From positions 4,920,720 to 4,984,719 of the forward strand of contig JABAKD010000020.1 in the NCBI GenBank assembly GCA_012845835.1: DNA of 64,000 nucleotides. The letters run 5' to 3'. Numbering within the stretch: the first letter of the stretch is position 1; the number at the start of each line of letters is the position of its first letter. Source of the stretch: Undaria pinnatifida (taxonomy: Eukaryota; Sar; Phaeophyceae; Laminariales; Alariaceae). Both the position numbers and the translations under genes were made by a program. The notes beneath the pieces were generated by a model. That model was given only the letters and a program-made list of their open reading frames with translations, was not told the origin of the DNA and ran no database searches. This document shows, in pieces, positions 1-11,400 of the stretch.

Positions 1-2100
1 TGACATATACTATATTCTTGTTTTTTCTGTACAACATTATACCAGGTACAGCTGTAGTGCAGTTGATCACCAGCGTTTTTTTATTTTGCATACGTACGAA
101 CTTACCCACAGGCCGCATGATGAGATTTTCATCGGATTCCACCGGTTCCACTCTCCTTTTCATCAAATTCAGGTTGAGACGGGGTGTTTACACAAGAGCT
201 CTTCATGTGAGGCCCCCCAAAAAGAGAAGGATGCACCTCTACAGAGCATATTAGAACGTATTATCTGACGAGATAGGAAAGGACAAAACTTTTCATGCCA
301 CAGCAGTACGCATGGCACCGGGATGGCATCGATCACAACTTTAATTTGGAGCCTCTTGTGTGAAGAGTCGTTGAGTACTAATCTAGTCTATGCTGACACT
401 ATTACGTCTGTGATAATAATGCCAGTTTTTGTGTATCCCCACCGGGGACGTGTTGGTGTTTTTATTGCAGGCAGTCGGTGCTACAGCCTTCAGTTGGTTG
501 CTTATACGTGGGCAGCGCTGTCGTTTACATGTTTCAAAATAATTTGACACCCCCACGGGTTCAGGGTCTAATGTTTGGTTCAACTCGAGTGTATGTGCAT
601 ACCAGGTATGTACGTTTGCTCACTGTTAACGATGCCACCGGCCCTCCATTTGTCTCGTTCGGCTCTGCAGTTGAACCCTAGATCTGGCATTTTCGCCTCA
701 TTACAGCGGGCAGCTTGTGTGTCCAGCCGTGCGGTCGACGAAGGAGACAAAACGCCGCTACATGCAGCGCAGCAGTACCACGCCTGCTGCTTTGAATCTC
801 AACGTCCGAATGTCGGTGGTGCTGTAATTGCGCCGCGCCTGACCCGACGGTTACAATAACACGCCTCTAAAACTAATGTAAACCCAGGGGATGCTCTGTA
901 GTTCGTGTCTACAATCTAAAATACATAATCCATCTGAAAAAATTGAGGGTGGTTGTAGAGTAAATCGAGAGTGTATAACGCCTTCCAGGTCCGATAGGAA
1001 CAATGCCTGCAATGTAATTGAAAACCTTTTTTTTTCCATCACTACGTAAGTATGCCCACCACGAATTTCTGGGAAAATTCTTGGCGGAAATTTCCGGCAA
1101 CATTCTTGCATAACTGCTGTGACAACAGAAATCAATGCGCCTTCTTCGTAGATCGGGATGCTGGGTCCTAAAACTGGGGGACAGACGGCATGCATCTTGT
1201 GTGGGCAATCCTCGAGATGATGCATTGGGCATTGGAGTAGTGTCACCGTGTGCGCACGCACGTGCGCGCCCCCTCACAGAACTTCACCCGTGCTGCTGTC
1301 CGGCAGCCTTTCACACGTGGTTGCCATCTGCCGCTTGGACGCGGCAGCGCACGATTGTCACGGAAAACGCGAGACACATTCGTACATGATGAGTAAAACA
1401 AGGGCGCGGGCGTGTAGCGACACACACAACCGAAGACAAGAGCACGGATGTGTATGTCGACAAACGCGAAGACACAGCAGCAGCAGCAGCTGTAGTAGTA
1501 GTAGCCCACCACACAGCCGAGAGAGGGCCCTCCCGGCCTAGATATGGTGGCGCAGCCTCGTCTACCTCGTGTCCGTGCCCTAAAGGGCTGGGTGGTGATT
1601 GGTGGAGAGCGTTTGGAGGGGGAGGTGATATCGTTGTGTGGGGCGGGTGGGGTGGGTGAGGCAATCGATGAAAACTGGCTTGCTGCTTGCAGGATTAAGG
1701 ATCAACTTCAACCAAAGAGCCCCCCTCGCAGGATTTATAACCCCCTGTATTGCGGTTTGGGATCGTTCGGGTTTAATTCACAGCAACCAATCAACCAATC
1801 AATACAGAACATCGGAGCATTAATGCTGCGAGCGAGTACAGAGCTTCTTTTCGCTCTTCCGTCTCGCAGCATAGGATAGAAGGAACACATGCACGGCCAA
1901 CTTATCCAGCTGCTGTGCCCGGTTTCAAGTCGTTCTTCGCATTTCCTCGTCTCCGCCGCCAACTGAGAAATATAAGAACACCGCATGTTCCTTGGCAGAG
2001 AAAGCAGCGCCGCCAACCTGTGAGACTACAGGTCAAGCACGCAGCAGAGCAGCGGACAAATAGAAGCAAGGGGTCGAGAACAACAACGACAACAGCAACA
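1..2100. other. 5' flank of the dioxygenase gene, no convincing gene
   Basis: No open frame here has recognisable protein similarity or plausible composition on either strand. Nearest the gene there is a TATA-like stretch (tttataa, about 1735) and two CCAAT-type boxes in a short caaccaat direct repeat at about 1785-1800; these could belong to the promoter of the gene starting at 2101, but no start site can be fixed. Two copies of the TACCAGGTA motif lie at 40 and 600. The region 1470-1500 is a short CAG/GTA microsatellite. Confidence 0.5.
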
Positions 2101-2460
2101 ATGCGTGCTCTGCTGCAGCTCGCTCGCAGAATCCCTGCAAGACAGCGCCGTCACAGCAGAACCGCGGCCAACGGCAACAGCATGCTTTTGTCGAGATCCA
2201 CTGGACTGCAAGTTGTACGGTCAGTAGCAGCAGGCTTTTCCGGTTCGACGCTTCGGCAAGGACGGGCGACATCGTCAGCAGTGGTTGACGCGACCGATGT
2301 TCTCGAAGCCGAGCGCTCCGTGTTGGTCCAGTGGGAAGACGGCCGCACCTCGCACTACGACTTCACTTGGCTGAGAGTTAACTGCCCGTCCTGCCTGCAC
2401 GAGAGCGGACAGCGGACGGTCTTCCCGGGCGATGTGGAAGCGGACTTGAAGCCGACGGAG
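2101..2460 (+). CDS. BBOX1: dioxygenase exon 1: presequence and zinc-binding N-terminal domain
   Basis: The ATG at 2101 opens a 120-codon exon. Residues 1 to about 60 are rich in Arg, Ser and Ala with almost no acidic residues (begins MRALLQLARR), as expected for a mitochondrial presequence. From about residue 65 the family N-terminal domain begins (VQWEDGRTSHYDFTWLR, then NCPSCLHESGQRTVF). The frame is open upstream to 1915, but those residues resemble nothing, so this Met was chosen. The exon ends at GAG before the donor GTGGGA; continuing the frame meets a stop at 2470, which supports splicing. Confidence 0.88.
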
Positions 2461-5400
2461 GTGGGAGAGTGATACACGAAAATCATGTTTTGAAAACACA
2501 ATCTTCTAAAACATGTCAGCTTACACATGTTCATTGCCCATACAACAGCAGAGATGGAGACCTTGCCTGGAACTGCTCCTGGAAATGCTGTTGTGTGTAT
2601 ACACTGCTGTACCTGGTATCCTTGTACACAGTTTGGGAGCAGTACGAGGCGGTACAGCGTACACACAGCAGTTCCATGTAACCCCCTCGTACGGCTCCCA
2701 AGTTGGGGTGTCCTACATTATTGTGTTTTTCGCAATGGATGGAGCTAACCCTAACCCTAACCCATACGAAATGTACCGATGAGTGCCCCCTGAAGGCGTC
2801 ACTGGGTTGAAATTATTGAAAAAACAAAGCAGTATGTGTGTGGTAGGTGCGGGGGGGGTTTGGCGGCTGACGCCGCTAATGAAGCGAGCCCAAACCTGTA
2901 ATAGAGACATAAAACTCAACGTGGTGCTTTTTTTCGGATCTTAAACTCAAAATCAATACGAGGGTATCGCGATTTGCGATTTCGCGAATAATAGAAGAAG
3001 GCAACCTACTTGGAATCAGTGTGGGGACTACCAGTGCGTTGCTTTCAAAAATGGCGGCAAACTACTTGGAATTTGTGTGTGGATAACCAGTGCGCTAGTT
3101 TGAAAAGACAGCAAACTACTTGGAAGTAGTGTAAGGATTACGAGTACGATACTTCATAAAGACAGCAAACTACTTGAAATTAGTGTCCGGATTTTGTTTT
3201 TTCGATAAAAGATAAAAAGCACAGGTGCGCCAAGACTTGTTTGTGCACTCTGGATACGAAGTCGCCACCCGAGGCCATAGTCCCGAAGCCCGCCTGACTT
3301 CATGAGCACCGGCTTGCCAGGCCCGAAGCGCCTATGTGTTGCTAGCGGGATTCCGTATATCGCTTCTCGTACGACGTGTAGTTAGTCTACAGCAGCAGCA
3401 GCAGCAGCAGTGGTTTGCAGTTTGGATTTCTCAAACAAGTTGGGATATTGCCGTGGGTAGAGCCCAGACCAGAACCCATGGCATTAGCGATGGCACTGAA
3501 ATGAAGCGGCTGTCAAGTGTTGCCTCCTCACCACCGTGCGTCCGGCACGCCAACCGCTACCCGCTTGTTGCCGGGTAGGGTGAAGGGCGTGCCGAGTTGG
3601 GGGCACGCTTTTGGGGCAACTCCGTCACAAAGCAACCCAGCCGGACGGAGCAGCACTGACTGGATGGTACCCCATCCGCCGGAGGATGAAAAAAAAAAAA
3701 AAAAGTTGCGTCGGTTCCGCTGAATTCGGGCATCCCGGGCATCCGCCCCGCCCCGGCCACGGGAGAATCGACCTGCCGTGTGCATTCAACCCCGTCCCCG
3801 CGGCCTGCTATTGTTGTCCATTTGGCGCGGTGATGATCGGATGACGCCGTAGAGAAGCAGGCCGCAACTGTCCATGTGCGTGTCCAATTGTGTCTGTCAA
3901 TCAATAATTTCGGCTCTGCGCAACAACAAAAAACAATTTTTATAGATAGACTTACTTAATTTTGTCTTTCTCAGGGATTGCCCATCCCTGGCCTCTCAGA
4001 GCTCCAACTTCCATAATATCATATTGCTTGCGGAACTTTCCAGCTTTTCTTTGCTTTCCAGCTTCGTTCGAAATACGAAACGCCAATAGTACATACCGGT
4101 ACTACTACACCAGGTTTGTACATACCATCAGATACTGAAGGGTGCGCCAGCTAGCGTTGGGCTGCGAAAGCAACTGAGTTAAATCGACACACGACGCGTA
4201 TGAAAATACGTGGAAGTGTGGTGAGCTAAAGCGTTATTTTTCCCCATCCGCCGGAGGATCACGCCCAGCTCAGATCAGTCCGGCTATATATAGCCCAGCA
4301 GCGCAGCGTAGCGCCGTGCGGAGCCGTGCGGTGCGGTGCCGTGCCCTTCGCTGCGGTGCTGTGTCGCTGCGCTGTGTGCTTTCTTTCGAAAATAGAGCAG
4401 TACCGGGTATAATGCGTGTTGTATACGGAGTACTACTTTTCCTCTTTTTTATTTTTCTACATGTAATTGATCTTTCGCGGCCCTCTGTTTTTTCCCCCAC
4501 GCAAATTACCCCCATACTGCCGATCAGACACCGGTAATGATAGCACACAGCACAGCTGAGCACAACAGGGCAATTTGCTCTGCACAAGCAGCTCTTGGCA
4601 TTATCAAATCGCTGTTCGCACCAAATCATGGGTCTATTCTTTCTGCCCCCTTTACATATGTTTTTAGTTGCATTCTTCCTTGCCTTGCGCGAGCGTAGCG
4701 GGCGGCGTCAGCCGCCCGCGGAGCGGAGCCCTTGTATGTAATAAGAATTGGACTCGGCTCACGCGGTCTGGTGAATGTCGCTCGCGAGACTGCTGTATGC
4801 TCGCTAACTGTCCAAACTCATTCCATACAATAATATCTGCAGGTTCTTCCATCTGACGAAATATATGCTTGTTCTGGCTTCGAGAACTGGTCAAGAAATA
4901 CGATTGATGGATCGTGTGTAATTCAGCATCATTTATCCTTGTTCACTGATTTTGTCCGCCTACCAATCCGTCACATACTGACTGCTTTCGCCTGATACTC
5001 GCTTACATCATCCTGACCCGACCCCGGTGGCTTGCCATATCGTGCATCGACTCGAGACGGCTCCAAGCGACACCCAGCGAGCTTCTGACATGAAAGGGCA
5101 ACCACGACAAACCCCGGGAAATCTGCTCTCAAAACTTACCGACCTTACAACTACTTGTTGGCAATCAGTTCTGTACCACGACTTTCATATCCTTCCCAAC
5201 TTTTTCCTGGAATCCACGGAGTACCCAACGACGACCTTTCCACCTACCAAAAACCCGTGATTATTCCAGCTACCCAGATGGATCCATATCCTACTCCAAG
5301 ATCTACCCACAACTACGAGCGAAGGTCAACTCCGACGCCAGGTACTCGTATGTAGGTGTTTTGACCTTCCTTGGATCTATTCCGAACCTGAATTCTCAAC

Positions 5401-8400
5401 TTACGTTATGAGCTTTTGACTTTCTTTATCAAATTATCAATTGACTTATGGCTTATCACCACAGATATCGCGGTAGAGTAAAACTTGTCCTCTGCGATTT
5501 TTCGCATTTGTTCGTGTTCTGCGGACAACAGATCGCGAAAATATCGCGACCTACGACACGCGTATAAAACTCCAGGTGCAATTAATTTGGCTCTGAGCAC
5601 CCACAAACAATCGCGATTTTTTTTTGTTTTATACAAGGGCTCCGCATGGATGCCGTACGTACGCCGGCACCCATGCCTCGGGTAGGGTAGGGCAGCACTT
5701 CGAATTGTTCGATATAACGCTAGTAAAAAAGGTCACCGCACACAATCATAGTTTGCGCGTACAGCAGTATGTAAGGTAATGCCAAGAGTTCGATATAAAC
5801 TAACAATCATAACAATGTACTAATGTGCCGGTCGCCCCGGTGGCGTATCAGGTTATCTTCGAGCCTGGTATAGGTCAGTTTCGCGAGTTCGAGCCCCGCC
5901 GAGTGCATACGCGTATAAATTCGTTGGGACTTTTTCTTGTGCACAAATTGACTTGCGGAAAGCGCGAGAGCGTGAGTTAGCAACACTCGATGAAAAATCG
6001 ACGAGCAGTGGAAGTGCTGAACCCCATGCGCGATAAAAATTGAAGGCAAGAACCGGGGGGAAGAAGGGACGACACCTGTGACCACGGCTTGTCCAGAAGC
6101 TGGAAAGTAAGAGTGTGAGACAAAAAAAAAGCTACCATTAATAGCTACCATTTTTTAAGCGAATCCGATTCCGAGCTTCATTCATCAGATTTCGATCGGA
6201 TAAATCCGAGCACACGCCGACTTACCCTTTAGTCTGGCGACGAAACGTGTCGAGTGCGTTTCTTATGATAGCTTTACTCAATCAAGCATCCGGGGACAGT
6301 AAGGCGACTGGCCATGTCCGCTGCGTGTGATTAGAGAAGTTGTACGGACCAATTGCATAAAACCACACGAGTCAGTCCAGATCGAGTCGATCGGTGCAAC
6401 TTGCTTGGGTATCGTATTATTACAGCAGCAGTAATACACTTCACTTCTTTTCTTTTTCCCATTCCGTTTATTGTGATGCTCGCATTACTCTCGCCCTCCC
6501 AGTAGTATAACTTAGATCCGGGGTCATTTTGCGGGCTCGCCCGCCCCCTCCCCACTACCGTACCTGCCCTTATTTTTATCGCGAGAAGAATTCAGCATTT
6601 TCTTCCCTCGTCGATTCGCGTCGATTTGTACGTACCCACGCTGCTAGGCGATTTGAGCAGTTGATCGATTTTTTTTTTTTCCATGTACTCCTTCAAATAA
6701 ATAAAGCCAACAAAGCTCACAACGGTGGTTATTTAACTCAAGGACCAACGCTAGTATTAATAGTGTAACCCCACTAGGCCACCGGGGCGACGGGCTCCAT
6801 ATCACTCACTGCCCCGGTGGCGTATCAGGTTATATCCTCGAGCCTGGTGTAGTTCAGTTTGTTCGAACCCCTCCGAGTGCGTACTCGTATAAGTTTTCGC
6901 CTTCTGCACATATTGGCTTGCGGAAAGCGCGAGAGCGTGAGTTAGCAACGCTCGATGAAAAATCGACGATCAGTGGGTGCTGAACCCTATTCGCCAAAAG
7001 AAATGGAGGCAATAACCGGAGGGGGGAATGTTGGTTTGTGCTTGTATCAAAGCCTGATTGGGATATTATTTGTGGTTTGTGAAACCGTAACGCATCTAAG
7101 GAGATGCGGCGGAACCAGGTTGGTTCATCGAGAAATGATAATAAAATTGTATGTGGTCTCCAATCTCTAATGATTGGGGTCACCACGTGGCTGGGGAGAA
7201 AAAGCTCCTCAGCCGCACTTCGAAACTCCACCTTTGAAACTCTACTCTACTTCTCTTCCCAGCCCGATGGCTCCCCGGATTAGTGACTTCTGTCTTCGTG
7301 AGTGAGCCAGCCATGGACCTACCTCCCGTGTACGTGGATGGTCAAACATACTGGACCTAGGACCCGCGCGTTCCAAGTATGTTTGACCATCCACGTACGC
7401 GGGTGGTAGGTCCATGGCTGGCTCACTCATGGAGACAGAAGTCACGTAATCCGGGGAGCCATCGGGCTGGGAAGAAAAGTAGAGTAGAGTTTCGAAGGTG
7501 GAGTTTCGAAGTGCGGCTGAGGGGCTTTTCCTCCCCAGCCACGTGGTGACCCCAATCATTAGAGATTAGAGACCACATACAATTTATTATCATGTCTCGG
7601 GGAACCAACCTGGTTCCGCCGCATCTTCTCAGATGCGTTACGGTTTCACAAACCCACAAATAATATCCCAATCAGGCGTTGATACAATCACACACCAACG
7701 TTCCCCTTGCTTGTAACACAGTCATGATCACGCCCATTCAAGCCGCCAAGCAAAATTCAATACTCAAAAACAACCAATATTGTTCCCCCAAATTAATATA
7801 CTCCAAGCCCTCCATCAACCGAATTTTAAATACCGAAATCAAGATAAAAATATCAAATTTCATCGTTCAATACTCACGAACAACCTATATTGTTCCCCCA
7901 AATTAATATTCTTCCAAACCTTTGATCAAGCAAAATTCTGGGGGAAATACAGATACTCCCGTTTTCAACATGCCCCAGGCAAATTCAAAAATTGTATAAC
8001 TATTAGTATCAACACAGACCCGAGTTCGATACTGATAGCATGCCATCCAGCACATGGTGAATCCTACATCACATAGTGAATCCTACATCCCTCCTGCTCG
8101 TGAAAACTATCACGATAATGTTCATCACATCCTAGATTAATGCAAACTCGAAAGTAGAATCCTCGAATTCAAACAAAGTGGAAGGGCATCGCTTTCAACT
8201 GTTATTTCATGATCCAAAAAATAAAATCACCTAAGATATAACTCCTCCACTCCGGATTCAAGCCACATGTCGTCCAATCCGTTTCGCTCTGGTTTTTTCC
8301 ATACCAAGCTCTCAACATGCGTTGGTATTACAGGACACGCTGATTGGGACATGCGCTTCTTCATCCAACTCTGGAAGCCAGCATTCAATTTTGTCCAATC

Positions 8401-11400
8401 AGTTTCGCTCTGGTTTTGTCCATACCAAGCTCTCAACATGCGTTGGTATTACAGGACACCCTGATTAGGACATGTGCTTCTTTCACCAACCCTGGAAGCC
8501 AGCATTCATCATACGTACCTACTTACTCTACCTGTTCAAGACAAATATGTCCTTTCTCAAATTGAACTTCTCACCAAGCATCTTACCAGCAATGTACGTC
8601 AATCAATAAATATCAACTTCACATACCAGGTACTGCATTCTTGCATCTCAACTTCGAAAACACGTCACGTCACCATTGTAAGAGTGCCCGATTTAAGAGC
8701 ACAACAGCAGTATTATGCTTACTAGCTACTGGGCATGAACACACAGCCAAGCCTCATAGTACCAACTTTAATACCAAACCAAAAACCGAACCAAACCCCG
8801 AATCTGCAAGACAAAAACAATATATGAAAGCAATACGTGCCTTTTTGAACACGTGCTTGTGCGCAAGACGATGATCTTCTCTTTCTCACGTAGACGCTCT
8901 CGTAGCGGACAGCGCCTTCTCCGCCATCCATGCTCCTCCCCAGGCCCCGCGAAGAAGCCGAACCCCAATCCACCACCAAGCCTCCTTGTACTCTCCTGTT
9001 CTCCACCCTCCTGCGCCACCGCCTGAAATGTCCGCCCACGTTGCGCGTCGCCGGCCTGACGGTGCATACCATCAATGACGGCCCGACACGAGAACGTCAG
9101 CTGTGTACCCGATAAAGCTCCCCTCGGCGACGACGATATCGGCTGTTCTCCACCGGTATCATCGTCTTCGTCAAGCCAGGCCGCCGGCTGTGATGCCTGC
9201 TGCTGCTTTTCCACCACCCCCGGCTCAGCTACCACCATGTTGTTCCACCATTGCTCGTCATCCACGTCTCTCAGCTCTTCCCAAAAACAAACTCGCTCTT
9301 CGTCCTTTGCTCCGTTTTGTTCAAGCGGGAGCTGTTTCGCTTCCTTAACGGGCGGGAGAAGCTACGGCGGCGGTGTCGATTGTGGCGGCGGTGGCGATTG
9401 TGGCGGTGGCGGCGGTGGCGATTGTGGCGGTGGCGGCGGTGGCCCCGGCGGCAGACGCTCCTGTTTTACCGCCCCCGCCTCCTCTTCATCCGAATAACCC
9501 ATAACAAAAGCAATATCTCTCGCCTCCAGAATGTCCCCCTCTATTTCATCGAATAGTCCGGCAGTCCCAATTTTTTTTTCTTGTTACCTGCTGCTCGTGC
9601 CACCAAACAGCAAGACCCCCAAGCGCCTCCATGCTTTCAAGGCGTCCCTGTGTCTGGAACGCGCGGGTCCTAGGTATTTCCTGGCCCGGCGCTGATCCTT
9701 GGACATCATGGGGACTTGCCTTGTTGCGGTTTGCGTCCCTGTGGGCTTTCCAAGCCCTCAAGGTTCTTGCTGTTGGGGCGCGGACTTTGCACATTTCGAT
9801 TTCTGTGGGTGCTTTTTTCCAAAACCGTCAGATTTATCCCCTCGAAGGATGTATAGTTTCCACGCACATATTGAGCTGCCCCGCCCGCCCGTCCCCTCCC
9901 CCGCTCCCTTTTGATCAAAACCAGCTCCCCACGTCCTTCAAAACTCCGCCCTCCCCTCACCGGTTATTCGACTCACAGGATTTGCTTGATAAACGGATGC
10001 ATTTCCTTCCACAGCTGTCAGATTTTGTCCCCCTCAGAAACGAGTTTCATAGTTTCCGCGCACAGGCTGACTAAGATCACCCTGTTGACCCTGATTGCTA
10101 CACTGTAGTTGCAAGGGGAGTCGCCGACCTATATCCTTAATGAGGACACACAGCCCGTAATACGCGCGATCGGAGTATCACACACAGTTTGCAAAGATGA
10201 GTTTCGACAAAATATTCGATCTCACAGCTGGAGTGTATTTTCATTTTTCAAAATATATATGTTAAACTACCAAAATAGCCATTCATAACTTGTCGTCAGC
10301 GCGCACGCTTGAAAACGACCAAACATGCAGTCGGTGAGAATCGAACTTACGACACATAGCACTACCCACTGTCACTTGACTCGGTAAAGACTCACAGTGA
10401 GTGGGTTATGCAAAAACCAACCAAGTATGTTTTCCAGTTCGTTAATTAATTATCACCGACTTCGTAAGTGCGATCCCCGGAGCCATCCCCTCTCCACGTA
10501 CTTGACAGTTAGTAGGGCTCAGGAGAGCACTAACAACTATCGCAACCATTCATGACGTCTCTAGCGCGCACCCTCCTGAACACCAAATATGTGATCTGGG
10601 TGAGAATCGTACTCACGACACATCCTTCGTTGGTGTTAAACAGTATAGCACTATACCCACTGAGCCGCAAGGAAACCACACACAGCAGTAGTAGCTACGA
10701 TAGGGCAAGCGCTTGGAGGCGGCCATGAAAAAACCATCGTCGGGAAGAAATTTAGATGCTAATTTGGAAATGACGACAATTTAGAAATATTGTCCCTTCT
10801 TTATTCGTTCAAGCTCTACATATGCCAAGATTCAAGAATAGCTCGGGCGTTTACCGCCCAAAATACAAGAAAAAAAACGCACTTCTCGATTGTCTCGCTC
10901 AGCGTCTATCCACTGCACGTCGGGGTGAGGAACGGATACGGCAGGGCGAGGGGCGTAGGAGCCGCCCCCCGAAGACGGCACTCGAACGAAGCTACTTGAC
11001 CGAGAATTCCAGTTCCGCGAATCGCATACTGAGGCCGAGACGAGAAAAACACAACCGCAATTTAGCTAGTTACTTGCATAATGGGTCGCGCAAAACATCT
11101 TGGCCTATTGGGTCAAAGCCTCCCTACTAAGCTCGCAATTATTTACGCGGTCGCAATGCGGCTGGTCACTTGCATCATGTACGTTATCTAGGGATTTTTT
11201 ATTTGTTTATGGAGGGTGTCCGTCTAGATTTCTACTTGCTGTTAAAGTTGTATCCTCGCGTTCGTTGCCGGCCGTAGGGAACGTTTCGCACATGTCGTAG
11301 TATATACATACGTATACGAAAAGGACGTCATCGCTCAAGCGTTATTTGTTCATTTCTTCTTGTAGGTTGTCCATCGTTGTTGTACGTTGTTGTTGGCGCG

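Noticed and set aside
2744..2763. Telomere or chromosome-fusion scar
   Set aside because: Only about three CCCTAA units; chance or slippage is enough to explain them.
9075..9497. 140-codon plus-strand Ser/Gly-rich ORF
   Set aside because: It is the reverse of the proline-rich and Asp/Glu-rich parts of the minus-strand disrupted ORF, which reads more like protein.
10600..10690. A functional tRNA gene on the minus strand
   Set aside because: A and B boxes are recognisable but the arms do not pair, and the flanking body is repeated at 10270-10440.
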